From CAZTAK01 sp964611585 (GTDB taxonomy: Bacteria; Pseudomonadota; Alphaproteobacteria; SHVP01): DNA of 64,000 bases. Below, piece after piece: positions 23,551 through 34,121 of this stretch. Every line of letters starts with the position of its first letter. Positions within the stretch are counted from its first letter, which is position 1. The position numbers were made by a program, and so were the translations under genes. Where the stretch lies: NCBI GenBank assembly GCA_964611585.1, contig CAZTAK010000001.1, forward strand, positions 11,265 to 75,264. Reading direction: 5' to 3'. The notes under the pieces are model-generated. The model was not told the DNA's origin, did not search any database, and saw nothing but the letters and a program-made list of their open reading frames with translations.

Positions 23551-23850
23551 GCCGCTAAGACGGCTCGCGGGTGCGACAAATCGTGGCGGGGCGGGGCAGC
23601 GGCTATCGGCCAGCGCCGGACTTGAACGAGTTCAGGGCGTCGGCGGCAGACCCTTGCGGCCAGCGCCGATTCGCGGTGCGGATGGCGCCGGTGTCCGGAA
23701 TCCGGCAACCGCACGGTTTGCTCTAGGTCGTGGACTCACAAACAACGCAAGGCATTGAAACGACTTGTTTCTTCGCCAGCCACAGTTTGTTCCAAACAGG
23801 TCAGTAACCCTCTGATCTGTTTTGGTTTTCTGGACCAATGGGTACGTGAC
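23551..23850. other. Gene-free stretch
   Basis: No gene or clear signal is supported. The part around 23740-23850 is less GC-rich than the surroundings and forms the 3' side of the Hpt gene at 23851. No terminator hairpin was found. Confidence 0.5.
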
Positions 23851-24399
23851 CTAATTTGTCCGACTGAACTTTTCGATCGCCAGTTCCAGCGCCTCGATCA
23901 GTTCGGCGCCCGTCGTGCCGCCGTCGCCCTCGATCCGCTCGCGGATCACGACGTTCATCGTGTCGATGTGCGCCTTGACGATTTCGACATGGTCGTCGGT
24001 GGTTCCCGCACTGCGCCCGGTAAACTGGTGCAGCGACTTGGCGAACGTTGTAATCAGCGGATACCCGAAAGTACCGCCCTGCCCGCGCATGTCGTGGGCG
24101 ATCTCGTTGATCTTGCGATAGGGCCGGTAGCGCTCCTTTTCGGGCGCAGACTGCGCCACCTTGAGGGCGGCGACGAGTTGATTCACCGAACCGCTGACCC
24201 ATTCGGGATAGCCTTCCGAGAACTTGGAGATTTCGGCCATCGCCTCTTCCAGGGTTTCGCTGGCAAAGCCCAGGCTGCCGCCGGCAACGCCGCTGCCTGC
24301 CTTGTCCTTGAGCTTGTTGCGCAGCCGGAAATACCGCACCTTGGCCTTTTTCTTGGCTCGCATGCCAGGTGCGGTCGGGCGCCTGTTTTCGGAGGCCAT
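23851..24399 (-). CDS. Hpt-domain phosphotransfer protein
   Basis: A 182-residue protein with a basic N-terminus (RAKKKAKVRYFRLRNKLKDK) and an Hpt-like helical bundle: YRKINEIAHDMRGQGGTFGYPLITTFAKSLHQF, with His in IAHDMRGQGGTFGYP (about residue 104) at the phosphorylation site. It starts at ATG 24399, only 3 bases after the full-length end (TGA 24403-24405) of the receiver gene upstream, so the two form an operon and probably a phosphorelay pair. The stop is TAG 23851-23853. Confidence 0.72.
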   Translation of the reverse strand: MASENRRPTAPGMRAKKKAKVRYFRLRNKLKDKAGSGVAGGSLGFASETLEEAMAEISKFSEGYPEWVSGSVNQLVAALKVAQSAPEKERYRPYRKINEIAHDMRGQGGTFGYPLITTFAKSLHQFTGRSAGTTDDHVEIVKAHIDTMNVVIRERIEGDGGTTGAELIEALELAIEKFSRTN

Positions 24400-24402
24400 C
24401 GG

Positions 24403-24960
24403 TCAGAAATTCCCGTCGTCGTAAATGACTTCCGCTTCCTTGTCGGTGATGATGCGGCGCTCGCCTTTGCTGGTCTCGGCACGGCGGCGCCGCCGGTCCG
24501 GACCAAAATATACCGGTGTCAGCACGTACTGACGCGGCCGTTCGATCAACTGGCCAAGTATCCGGGTCAAACTCTGGATCTAATAGGGCTTGCCAAGAAC
24601 TTCGGTGGCGCCGAGATCGCGCGCCTCGCGCACCTTTTCCATATCGGCGTGGCCGGTGACGAGGATGAAGGGCATGAACTTGTCGGGAGAGTCCTTGTGC
24701 CGCCGCAGCCACTTCAACAGCATAATGCCGTCGACGGGCGACATCTCCCAGTTCGACATGATGAAATCCACGCTGCTGATTCCAGCCTTGCGTGGATCAT
24801 CTTGCATGAGCTTGAGAAGTTCGATCGCCTCGCCGCCGTCTCCGGCAATTACGACGTTTCCGCTACCGAGGCGCAACAATATCGAACGCAACAGGTTGCG
24901 CATGCACGAATTGTCGTCGACAACGAGAACCGTAAACAGGCTCAGGTTGTAACCATCCAT
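24403..24960 (-). pseudogene. CheY-like receiver protein with C-terminal tail, amber-interrupted
   Basis: ATG 24960 starts a receiver: LFTVLVVDDNSCMRNLLRSIL, then VDFIMSNWEMSPVDG, FILVTGHADMEKV and LGATEVLGKPY. A TAG (24582-24580) follows GKPY. The same frame then continues IQSLTRILGQLIERPRQYVL, TPVYFGPDRRRRR and KEAEVIYDDGNF to TGA at 24405-24403, a tail (RPRxxVxTxxYFGPDRRR) that I know from this receiver family, so the stop is internal. At the phospho-acceptor position the sequence has Asn (SNW) where family members have Asp, so the receiver may not be phosphorylated even if whole. It lies directly upstream of an Hpt gene. Confidence 0.78.
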
Positions 24961-25076
24961 CTACAGTTCAATCCCTTCCCCATCGCGCCCCCAATTGTGG
25001 CGTAGGAGAAACGAAGGCTAACATTTTGTTTTCGGCGTGAACAGGCTCGGCGGTCTCGTTGCAGTTGAATTCGGGT

Positions 25077-26105
25077 TCAGTTTTCTACCGCCCAGGTATG
25101 GCCCTGCCGCAGCATGGCGTTGAGACCGGCACTGGATTTGGCCGTGCGGGCGCTGTCGATCTGGGCCCAGACTTTGGTTTCAAAGCTGGCCGAAGGATCG
25201 CAGTACAGGACCCCCAGCGCGACCGGAAATTGCGGCCGCGGCATTGCCGCCAGCAGCGCGGCAAGCGCGTGGTTGGTCTCGTCGTGAACGAGAAGGTCGT
25301 CCTCGGTCATGCCGTTTTCGCCGATGACAACGCTTTCGAGGTCGAGCGTGCCGGGCTTCAGCCTCAGGCCGCGTTTGCGTTCGGTGCCAAAGATCAGCGG
25401 CGCCCCGTGCTCGACGAACAACTGGTTGTCGGCGGCAATATCTTTTTCGATGAAGTCACCAAATACATTGTCGTTGTAGACGATGCAGTTTTGAAAAATC
25501 TCGACGAAAGATGCCCCGTCATGAGTGTGCGCCCGTTTGAGAATTTCCGGCAAATGAGTCTTGCTGGTATCGATGGAACGGGCCACGAATTGCGCCCCGC
25601 AACCGAGCGCAAAGCTGGCCGGATGCACGGGATTGTCGAGCGAGCCTTCGGGTGTCGAGGGCGACTTCGTTCCCGGCCGCGAAGTCGGCGAATATTGACC
25701 CTTGGTAAGACCGTAAATTTCGTTGTTGAACAGAATGATCTGCAAATCGACGTTGCGGCGCAGGGCGTGAAACAAGTGATTGCCGCCAATCGATGTGCCG
25801 TCGCCGTCGCCGGTAATCACCCACACGTCGAGATTTGGATTGGCGAGGCGGATACCGGTGGCGACCGCGGGCGCGCGCCCGTGGATGGTATGAAAGCCGT
25901 AGGTGGCCATGTAATAGGGAAAGCGCGACGAGCAACCGATACCCGACACAAAGACGGTTTTTTCAGGGTCGCCCCCGATTTCGGCCATCGTCTTCTGCAT
26001 CGCCTTGAGAATCGCGTAATCGCCGCAACCGGGACACCAGCGGACTTCCTGGTCGCTGGCGAAGTCCTTGGCGGTACGCTTCTGCACAGCAGGAACAACG
26101 TTCAT
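25077..26105 (-). CDS. korB: 2-oxoglutarate:ferredoxin oxidoreductase subunit beta
   Basis: A 342-residue TPP-binding subunit. It has RWCPGCGDYAILKAM (Cys pair), GIGCSSRFPYYM, the TPP motif ITGDGDGTSIGGNHLFHALRRN and NNEIYGLTKGQYSPTSRPG. The enzyme decarboxylates 2-oxoglutarate (or another 2-oxoacid) to the acyl-CoA with reduction of ferredoxin, or the reverse. ATG 26105 lies 1 base after the alpha-subunit stop. The nearby FprA-type reductase could exchange electrons between this ferredoxin and NADP. Confidence 0.88.
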   Translation of the reverse strand: MNVVPAVQKRTAKDFASDQEVRWCPGCGDYAILKAMQKTMAEIGGDPEKTVFVSGIGCSSRFPYYMATYGFHTIHGRAPAVATGIRLANPNLDVWVITGDGDGTSIGGNHLFHALRRNVDLQIILFNNEIYGLTKGQYSPTSRPGTKSPSTPEGSLDNPVHPASFALGCGAQFVARSIDTSKTHLPEILKRAHTHDGASFVEIFQNCIVYNDNVFGDFIEKDIAADNQLFVEHGAPLIFGTERKRGLRLKPGTLDLESVVIGENGMTEDDLLVHDETNHALAALLAAMPRPQFPVALGVLYCDPSASFETKVWAQIDSARTAKSSAGLNAMLRQGHTWAVEN

Positions 26106-26106
26106 G

Positions 26107-27987
<1,881 letters not shown>

Positions 27988-28135
27988 TGTCAGCCTTCTT
28001 GACTATTGCCGGAGGGGTCGGAGCCTTCGCAAGGAAAACACTAACCCTGCGGCCAGCACGTACGCCCAACGGAAATTAGGGCCCTGCCGGCTCCAAAATC
28101 AAGGGAATTCCCGGTCTCTCGGGGCGAAAAACCGC

Positions 28136-29482
28136 CTACTCGGGATCGGACCCCGACACCGCCAGCGCTGGCGCGGCGGGCGCCTCGAGGACCGACAACA
28201 TGGCCGCCACGGTCTCGAATTTGCGCCGTGGCGCGGGCGGCACGGCGGCAGCAATTTCCGCCGCGTCGATCGCCTCCCAGTCGGCAAACGACACCGGCCC
28301 GACCCCGCGCCCGGCCAGCAACGACCGCAACCGGTGGCCCGCCGGTTTGCCGCTGTCCCGGCAGTCCGAAACGATGTGACCGGCCACTTTCACGCCGTCC
28401 GGACGGTTGGTGCCAATCACGCCGCTGGGGCCGCGCTTGATCCAGCCAACCACGTAGATCCCCGGCTCAACTCGGCCGTCATGGTTGGGTATGGTGGCCG
28501 ATTTTTCATCGAAGGGCAGGCCTTCGACCGCTATCGACCGGTAGCCCACTGCCGGAATTACCAGGCCGCACGGGATCTCAAAAAATTCACCGGTGCCGAC
28601 GGCGCGGCCCGCGACGACCCGGGTCCGTTCGAGCCGCAGGCCCTCGACCCGGTCGCCGCCAAGGATCTCGACCGGAGTCGCAAAAAACGCGAAATGGGCC
28701 CGCCGCGCTACCTCACGCCCGGCCTGGGCCGCGAACCCCTTGAGCGTGGCGAGATTCTTTTCCTTGAGACGGCGGTCGCGGCCTTCCGGCAAATCGCCGA
28801 CGTCGTCTGGAAGTTGGGCCGGGTCCACCACCGCCAGGGCATCTTCCAGGTGCCCCATTTCCCTCAGTTCGACGTTGGTGAATTTCGCCTCGATGGGGCC
28901 CCGCCGCCCGAACATGTAGACATCCCGAAGCGGAGATCGCGCGATCGCGTCGGCGGCATAGGGTGGCAGGTCCGATTCCGCCATATTCTCGCGAGTCTTG
29001 ACCAGCACCCGCGCAATGTCGATGGCGACGTTGCCGTTGCCGATGACGGCGGCGGCGGTGCAGCCCAGGTCGGGGTCGAGGTCCCGCATATCAGGATGGG
29101 CGTTGTACCAACCGACGAAACTGGCCGATCCGATGACGCCACCCTTGTCTTCGCCGGGAATCCCGAGGGAACAGTCGTGGGCCGCCCCGGTGGCGAACAC
29201 CACGGCGTCATAGGCGGACCGCAGTTCGTCGAGGGTGACGTCGCGGCCGACCTCGACGTTGCCGAAGAACTCCACTTCCTCGCGGCGCAGAATCTTGGTG
29301 TACACCCGGGTAACGCGTTTGGTGGTCTGGTGGTCGGGCGCCACCCCATAGCGAACCAAGCCAAAGGGCGTCGGCAGCCGGTCGATCATGTCGATGCGAC
29401 ACTCGGCATCGCTCTTGAGCAGGGCCTCGGCAGCGTAAAACCCGGCCGGGCCGGTCCCGACGATGGCGACCTGAATCGTCAT
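28136..29482 (-). CDS. FprA-type ferredoxin--NADP+ reductase (adrenodoxin-reductase family)
   Basis: A 448-residue flavoprotein. It has the FAD-binding VAIVGTGPAGFYAAEALL, IDRLPTPFGLVRYGVAPDH, the NADP-binding AAVIGNGNVAIDIARVLV, GRRGPIEAKFTNVELREM and the closing VVGWIKRGPSGVIGTNRPDG, all hallmark motifs of adrenodoxin reductase/FprA. It passes electrons from NADPH to ferredoxin or back. It lies 148 bases upstream of nothing shared but downstream of korA on the same strand order, so it may serve the same ferredoxin pool. ATG 29482 is the only plausible start. An Ala/Pro-rich tail of about 45 residues is extra. Confidence 0.88.
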   Translation of the reverse strand: MTIQVAIVGTGPAGFYAAEALLKSDAECRIDMIDRLPTPFGLVRYGVAPDHQTTKRVTRVYTKILRREEVEFFGNVEVGRDVTLDELRSAYDAVVFATGAAHDCSLGIPGEDKGGVIGSASFVGWYNAHPDMRDLDPDLGCTAAAVIGNGNVAIDIARVLVKTRENMAESDLPPYAADAIARSPLRDVYMFGRRGPIEAKFTNVELREMGHLEDALAVVDPAQLPDDVGDLPEGRDRRLKEKNLATLKGFAAQAGREVARRAHFAFFATPVEILGGDRVEGLRLERTRVVAGRAVGTGEFFEIPCGLVIPAVGYRSIAVEGLPFDEKSATIPNHDGRVEPGIYVVGWIKRGPSGVIGTNRPDGVKVAGHIVSDCRDSGKPAGHRLRSLLAGRGVGPVSFADWEAIDAAEIAAAVPPAPRRKFETVAAMLSVLEAPAAPALAVSGSDPE

Positions 29483-29619
29483 GGCATGGCTCCGGAGTGT
29501 TCAGATGGAGGGGGCACGGCAAGTTTCTCCGCGCCGCACGTTTGCGACCGCCGGTCCCCGACTAATCGGTCTCTATATACGCGGTTTGGCCCGGTCTGCA
29601 ATACCGGACCGCGCGACGG

Positions 29620-30444
29620 TCAGATCAGGTTGAGTCGCATATTCTCGCGCGCGACGATGGCGCCCGACCACATGGCGCGGGCTTCGCTCTCGAGTTTCTC
29701 CATGAACCCGTCCGCGTGGTCCGGATCGTGGTGGAATATCGCCAGCGTCTTGGCGTTTGCGGCCCGGCACAACCGCACACCTTCCTCCCATGTCGAATGA
29801 CCCCAGCCGACCCGCATGGGAAATTCCTTGTCGGTATAGGTGCAATCGTAAATCACGAGATCGGCACCTTCGATCAGGCCGAGAATCTTTTCGTCGGATT
29901 TGCCGACCACATGTTCGGTATCGGTCACATAGCAAAACGCCTTGCCCGCATGCTCCACCCGGTAGCCGGTGGCGCCGTTGGGATGATTGAGAGGCACCGT
30001 GACCACACGCGTACCCGAAAACGGTGAAAAGGTATCGCCCGCACGGAAGTCCTCGAAATCGAGCCGCGCGCCCATGAATTCCAGCGGCACCGGAAACGTC
30101 GGTTGCGACATCTGCCCGGATATCACTTTTTGGATGCCGCCCTGATCCATAAGGTGCCCGGCGCTAATAAGAAAATGGTTGTCTTTGGAAAACGCGGGCG
30201 AGAAAAACGGGAAGCCGTCGATGTGGTCCCAGTGGGTATGGGACAGGAAGATCTTGGCGTGCTTTACGTTTTTGCGTTTGAGCCAGTGGCCGAGATTCCG
30301 CAACCCGGTGCCGGCGTCAAAAATGATGCGATTGCCGCCAAGTGAAACTTCGATGCAGCTGGTATTGCCGCCAAAAGCAACGTGCCGGGGAGAGGGGCAC
30401 GCGATGCTACCGCGCACGCCCCAGAACTTGATCTTGAAGCTCAT
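29620..30444 (-). CDS. MBL-fold metal-dependent hydrolase (phosphodiesterase-like)
   Basis: A 274-residue metallo-beta-lactamase-fold protein. It starts FKIKFWGVRGSIACP, with FGGNTSCIEVSLGGNRIIFDAGTG, the metal motif LSHTHWDHIDGFPFF (HxHxDH), VTDTEH and IFHHDPDHAD (later metal ligands). The GVRGSIP-type N-terminus is that of the PqqB/PhnP-like and CAP/MBL phosphodiesterase group, which includes proteins linked to cyclic nucleotides; the substrate is unknown. ATG 30444 is chosen; GTG 30456 is an alternative. Confidence 0.82.
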   Translation of the reverse strand: MSFKIKFWGVRGSIACPSPRHVAFGGNTSCIEVSLGGNRIIFDAGTGLRNLGHWLKRKNVKHAKIFLSHTHWDHIDGFPFFSPAFSKDNHFLISAGHLMDQGGIQKVISGQMSQPTFPVPLEFMGARLDFEDFRAGDTFSPFSGTRVVTVPLNHPNGATGYRVEHAGKAFCYVTDTEHVVGKSDEKILGLIEGADLVIYDCTYTDKEFPMRVGWGHSTWEEGVRLCRAANAKTLAIFHHDPDHADGFMEKLESEARAMWSGAIVARENMRLNLI

Positions 30445-30609
30445 TCGATTTGTCACCCGTTGCGAACAAGCGCACTCCCCAAAGTACTATCGGTTGCAGG
30501 TATTCAGCAGCAGTGTGTGCAATATCCAGGGTTCAGCGTCAATGGCAAAGACGGGGACCCGGCGGCATCCAAACTTTGTTTCTAAAGGGCTTTCGGCGCC
30601 CTCGGCCTC

Positions 30610-31434
30610 TCAATGCGACATCAGCACGGGGACGGTCATGTGATGAAGCAAGCTCCGCGTGACGCCACCCAGCACCACCTCGCGGAAGCGCGAGTGGCCG
30701 TAAGCGCCGAGAACCATCATGTCGGCGCCAATATCGCTGGCGGCATCGAGCAGCACATCGGATACGCCAATGCCGTCGCTGTCGCGGTTGTGGGTCTCGA
30801 CCGCGACCCCGTGGCGGGCGATATGGGCCGAAATATCACTGCCCGGAATATAGTCTTTGCTCGGCGCGTTGACCCCCAGAACCACAACCTTGGTGGCGCG
30901 CTTGAGAAAAGGCAGGGCGTCGTGGGTTGCCCGGGCGGCTTCGCGGCTGCCGTTCCAGGCCACCAGGATCCGTTCGCCCATGGTCTTGAAATTCCCCGAA
31001 TAGGGGATCGCCAGGAGCGGGCGCGACGAGCGCAGGGCCAGTTCTTCGGCCAGGTCATATTCGGCGTCGGCCTCGGGCGAGTCGGGGTCGCGCCGGCTTG
31101 CGACAACGAGATCGGCGTACCGAGCCTGGGTGATCACGGCGCCCAGATCGTTTTCACTACTCTCGCGCCATTCAAACGGGATGTCGGCACCCTCGGCACG
31201 GTCTTCGAACATGTCGCGCACCGATGCCATGTCGCGCTGCATCTCGGCGCGGCGCCCCGCCAACATCTCTTCAGTGAAATAGGTTTTGATGTAGCCGGGC
31301 AGCACATGGGCGACCGGAACGAACAAGCCGATCAAATGGGCGTCGAATTTCTGCGCCACCGATATGGCGGCATCTAGCCGCTGTATTTTGTGGGCGTCGT
31401 TGGCAAGATGCACCAGAATATCCTTGATACCCAT
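30610..31434 (-). CDS. Universal stress protein family, tandem UspA domains
   Basis: A 274-residue protein with two UspA-like domains. Domain one: DILVHLANDAHKIQRLDAAISVAQKFDAHLIGLFV and YADLVVASRRDPDSP. Domain two: ERILVAWNGSREAARATHDALPFL, and the ATP-binding type GADMMVLGAYGHSRFREVVLGGVTRSLL (G-2x-G-9x-G-S/T pattern), ending TVPVLMSH. Such proteins are cytoplasmic and respond to stress; domain two looks able to bind ATP and domain one less so. ATG 31434 opens MGIKDILVH. 105 bases from the NnrU gene. Confidence 0.85.
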   Translation of the reverse strand: MGIKDILVHLANDAHKIQRLDAAISVAQKFDAHLIGLFVPVAHVLPGYIKTYFTEEMLAGRRAEMQRDMASVRDMFEDRAEGADIPFEWRESSENDLGAVITQARYADLVVASRRDPDSPEADAEYDLAEELALRSSRPLLAIPYSGNFKTMGERILVAWNGSREAARATHDALPFLKRATKVVVLGVNAPSKDYIPGSDISAHIARHGVAVETHNRDSDGIGVSDVLLDAASDIGADMMVLGAYGHSRFREVVLGGVTRSLLHHMTVPVLMSH

Positions 31435-31538
31435 GACCGGCCTCGTTTTCGCTTGCGCGGGGCACACTGCCCCATACCGGAAAGGTAGTCGGCGCGCCGC
31501 TACCGGCAAGGCCGCAATTTGTCGCACCGTTCGGACTT

Positions 31539-32234
31539 CTACTGGCCCGGAATGACGGACTCGCCGAACAGCCAAGGGTGAACCCCAAGGAGGATGGCGT
31601 ACAGAGCCAGGGCGGCGACGATTCGAATCCATCCGATCTCGCCCAGGCTGACCCGGGTACGCCGCCCGATCAGGGCGGCCAGCGGCACGAAACTCGTCTG
31701 GGCGGAAAACTGGGCCCATTGGTAGGGCTTTTCCCGCTTGCGCTTGAGGTCGATCTGCCACGATCCGACCATTGCGAGAAACGCCAGGGCGCCAAAGAAA
31801 ATCAGCGACGGTACGTCGCCGTTGGCGAGCATGTGCGCCCCGGCCCACATCGCGATGCCCCAGTTTATCGGGTGGCGGGTAACGTGGACGATGCCGTGGA
31901 CGGACCGGTCCGCTTCCAGCATCCCGATCTGGCCCACCGACATTGGATTGCGCGTGGTAGAGCCGGCCACTGCCAGAATCAATGCAAACGGCATCACCAC
32001 CAGCACGATGTCTTCTAGGAATTGCGCCTCCCACAGGACCGGGCCGGTCACACTGCGGTGGGCCAACACCATCCACAGCAAGCCGAGCGCGGCCAGCACC
32101 GAGAACAGGCCCTGGAATGGCCGTTCGCCGGTGACCCGCACAATCGACCGCCGAAGCCCGGTTCCCGAAAGAACGACGTGAAGGCCGACAAAGAATACCG
32201 ATGTAGCGACAAGCGTAATCAGACCGGCGGACAC
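31539..32234 (-). CDS. NnrU family integral membrane protein
   Basis: A 231-residue protein with six to seven membrane segments (for example LITLVATSVFFVGLHVVL, LFSVLAALGLLWMVLA, IVLVVMPFALILAVAGS, IMALF-like segments further on). The signature HVTRHPINWGIAMWAGAHMLANGDVPSLIFFG and LKRKREKPYQWAQF places it in NnrU/isoprenylcysteine-methyltransferase-like proteins, first described beside nitrite reductase genes. The function is not known. The start is GTG 32234; no ATG fits. Confidence 0.8.
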   Translation of the reverse strand: MSAGLITLVATSVFFVGLHVVLSGTGLRRSIVRVTGERPFQGLFSVLAALGLLWMVLAHRSVTGPVLWEAQFLEDIVLVVMPFALILAVAGSTTRNPMSVGQIGMLEADRSVHGIVHVTRHPINWGIAMWAGAHMLANGDVPSLIFFGALAFLAMVGSWQIDLKRKREKPYQWAQFSAQTSFVPLAALIGRRTRVSLGEIGWIRIVAALALYAILLGVHPWLFGESVIPGQ

Positions 32235-32267
32235 ATGCAGACCTCTCGCGTGGTTGCGGACGGAAGT

Positions 32268-32516
32268 TCAGGCGGTCGTGGAGCGCCGGCCGGTGACCGC
32301 GCGCCGCCCGCCGCCGGTCAACTTGCACACCAACCAATCCGGCTTGATCGGGTTATCGAACCAGGGTTCCGCCCACCCTTTGAGAATGCAGGCGCGAATG
32401 GTTTTGGTGCTGATTTTCTGGCCCTCGCGGTCGAACAAGGGAAGCTTGCCGCCGGGCTGGTCGAGCCCGCGCTTGAGGTAGCGCGCCTGAGAGGAGGTCG
32501 GCCTAGTGTCGCTCAT
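32268..32516 (-). CDS. Conserved small protein, function unknown
   Basis: An 82-residue basic protein starting MSDTRPTSSQARYLKRGLDQPGGKLPLFD, with KISTKTIRACILKGWAEPWF and NPIKPDWLVCKLTGGGRR. The pattern (LKRGLDQPGGKLPLFDxxG, CIxxGWAEPWFxNP, DWLVCxLT) looks like a conserved alphaproteobacterial hypothetical protein with a winged-helix-like layout, but I cannot name a family. ATG 32516 is preferred over the upstream start because the conserved part begins there. Divergent from the racemase gene. Confidence 0.6.
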   Translation of the reverse strand: MSDTRPTSSQARYLKRGLDQPGGKLPLFDREGQKISTKTIRACILKGWAEPWFDNPIKPDWLVCKLTGGGRRAVTGRRSTTA

Positions 32517-32634
32517 CGCGAAACTGTAGCCCAAACCGCGGGACTGCGCCACGGCGCAGCCCGAATCATGACAAATAGCGCGGCGGTTGGTAGGTTGGCG
32601 CCTTGCTTGGACGCACGCCGACAAGGGAGCGGAC

Positions 32635-33453
32635 ATGAGAATTGCCGTTATTGGAACAGGATTCCGGCGCGAGGGTCACGACACCCCGCCGCAGCAGATT
32701 GTCGATATTGCCGGGAGCGGTTTCGATCCCCGATTGTTCGAACAGCGCCTGCCCGCGTTTCCCGTCAACCAGATCAATCGAAACTTGTCCGCGGTCAGCA
32801 ACATCGAAACGGGCCTGAGGGCGGCCGCGGACGGGTTCGACGCCATCTTCATCAATACCGTCGGCGACTATGGTCTCGGCTCTTTGCGTTCGGCCTTGAC
32901 AATTCCGGTCGTCGGGGCAGGCCAGGCGACGATGCACGCGGCGGCGCAACTGGGCGAGCGGTTTTCGATCGTTACCATCTGGCCCGAGTCGCTTCGGTTC
33001 ATCTATTCGAACTTGCTGCGACTCTACGGCATGAACGGGCATTGCGTTTCGGTGCGGTGCGTTTCGCAGGACGAGGAATTGCCGACTCTCTCGGACGACG
33101 AGAACTTCGTTACCGAAATGCGTCGCGGCGAGGCGAGCCAGCAGGACCGTATCGTTGCCGAATGCATGAAGGCGATCGAAGAAGACCGGGCCGACACCAT
33201 CATGTTGGGCTGCACCTGCATGGCTCCGGTCGCGGACGAGATTGCGGCGCGTTGCCCGGCCCCTGTGCTGAACCCGTTGACGACCGGCTACATGGCGACC
33301 GAGATGCAGCTGGCGCTCGGCCTTGGCGCCAGCAACCTCGCCTACCAGGATATCGGCGGCGACCGCCTCGCCCAGTACGCAGCGATGGCCGATGCCGTTC
33401 TGGCGCTGGAAGAGGAAGACGAGTTCCGCGGCACCGCCACAGCCGCCGAATAG
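32635..33453 (+). CDS. Asp/Glu/hydantoin racemase superfamily protein
   Basis: A 272-residue protein of the Asp/Glu racemase fold. It has MRIAVIGTGFRREG, GFDAIFINTVGDYGLGSLRSALTIPVVG and the second-half motif DTIMLGCTCMAPVADEI with the catalytic Cys (about residue 198). The first catalytic Cys, usually in NTxCxxxG/ACFGDPG, is replaced: the sequence reads NTVGDYG. One-Cys members include isomerases and decarboxylases (arylmalonate decarboxylase keeps only one Cys), so racemase activity is doubtful. ATG 32635 follows AAGGGAGC. Convergent with the lipoprotein gene. Confidence 0.78.
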   Translation: MRIAVIGTGFRREGHDTPPQQIVDIAGSGFDPRLFEQRLPAFPVNQINRNLSAVSNIETGLRAAADGFDAIFINTVGDYGLGSLRSALTIPVVGAGQATMHAAAQLGERFSIVTIWPESLRFIYSNLLRLYGMNGHCVSVRCVSQDEELPTLSDDENFVTEMRRGEASQQDRIVAECMKAIEEDRADTIMLGCTCMAPVADEIAARCPAPVLNPLTTGYMATEMQLALGLGASNLAYQDIGGDRLAQYAAMADAVLALEEEDEFRGTATAAE

Positions 33454-33479
33454 GGAATACGTGGTGCCGGGTGCGCGGC

Positions 33480-34121
33480 TCAGCCGCCGCGGCCCTGCAA
33501 CGCCTTTTCGCCCTCCTCAAGGGTCCACCGGACCACGTCTTTGAGAACATCACCGAGCGCCTCGTCGAAGGTTTCGATGATGATCGGCATCGACGTGCCG
33601 GGAGCCCGCAACAGCGCCTCGAAGTTCTGCGAGGCGACGATTTCACGGCGCGGCTGGCGGATCAGCTTGACGTTGAGGCGCACGCGCACATTGGGTGCGC
33701 GATCTTGTCCCTCGAAGTATTCGGCCTGAAATTCCCGTAACTCGCTCTTGACGTTGATATCCGACCGAAGCCCGATCACCTGGCGGCCGACGGCCACGAT
33801 CTTGCCGGTGTTCTCGAACGATTCGACCAGTAGCGTCTGGACCAGCCGCGTGGCCCGCTCCGTCCAGCGCGCGCCGGCGAAGTAGGCGAGCTCCAAATGG
33901 GTTTCGCGCAGCGCGATACTTTGCGTGTTGAGCCCGCCCGCGGCGACCGGCTCTTCGATCACAAGTTGCCAGTTCACCCGGGGAAGCGTGCCCGGATAGG
34001 TACTTTTCGGCGTCAGCGTATAGAGATCGGGCGGCGGCCCGGTCCCCGGCAAGACACCGGTGCAGGCGCCGAGCAGACTCGCCAGCACCACGGACAGCAG
34101 GATCAGACGTTTTCGTTTCAC
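33480..34121 (-). CDS. ABC transport auxiliary lipoprotein (PqiC/Mla-associated)
   Basis: A 213-residue lipoprotein: signal LILLSVVLASLLGACTG with lipobox Cys at about residue 20, then DLYTLTPKSTY, VNWQLVIEEPVAAGGLNTQSIAL, LAYFAGARWTERATRLVQTLLVESFENTGK and ASQNFEALLRAP typical of the ABC-type transport auxiliary lipoprotein family. It should sit in the outer membrane as acceptor or donor partner of the MCE transporter. The GTG start (34121) overlaps the stop of the MlaD gene. Confidence 0.85.
   Translation of the reverse strand: MKRKRLILLSVVLASLLGACTGVLPGTGPPPDLYTLTPKSTYPGTLPRVNWQLVIEEPVAAGGLNTQSIALRETHLELAYFAGARWTERATRLVQTLLVESFENTGKIVAVGRQVIGLRSDINVKSELREFQAEYFEGQDRAPNVRVRLNVKLIRQPRREIVASQNFEALLRAPGTSMPIIIETFDEALGDVLKDVVRWTLEEGEKALQGRGG

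Noticed and set aside
144..24582. Reassignment of TAG to an amino acid across the genome
   Set aside because: TAG is the terminal stop of many intact genes here, with no homologous extension beyond it, and expected residues at the four internal sites differ.
23755..25005. Plus-strand frame of about 416 codons opposite the Hpt and receiver genes
   Set aside because: It is antisense to recognisable phosphorelay proteins and shows no domain of its own.
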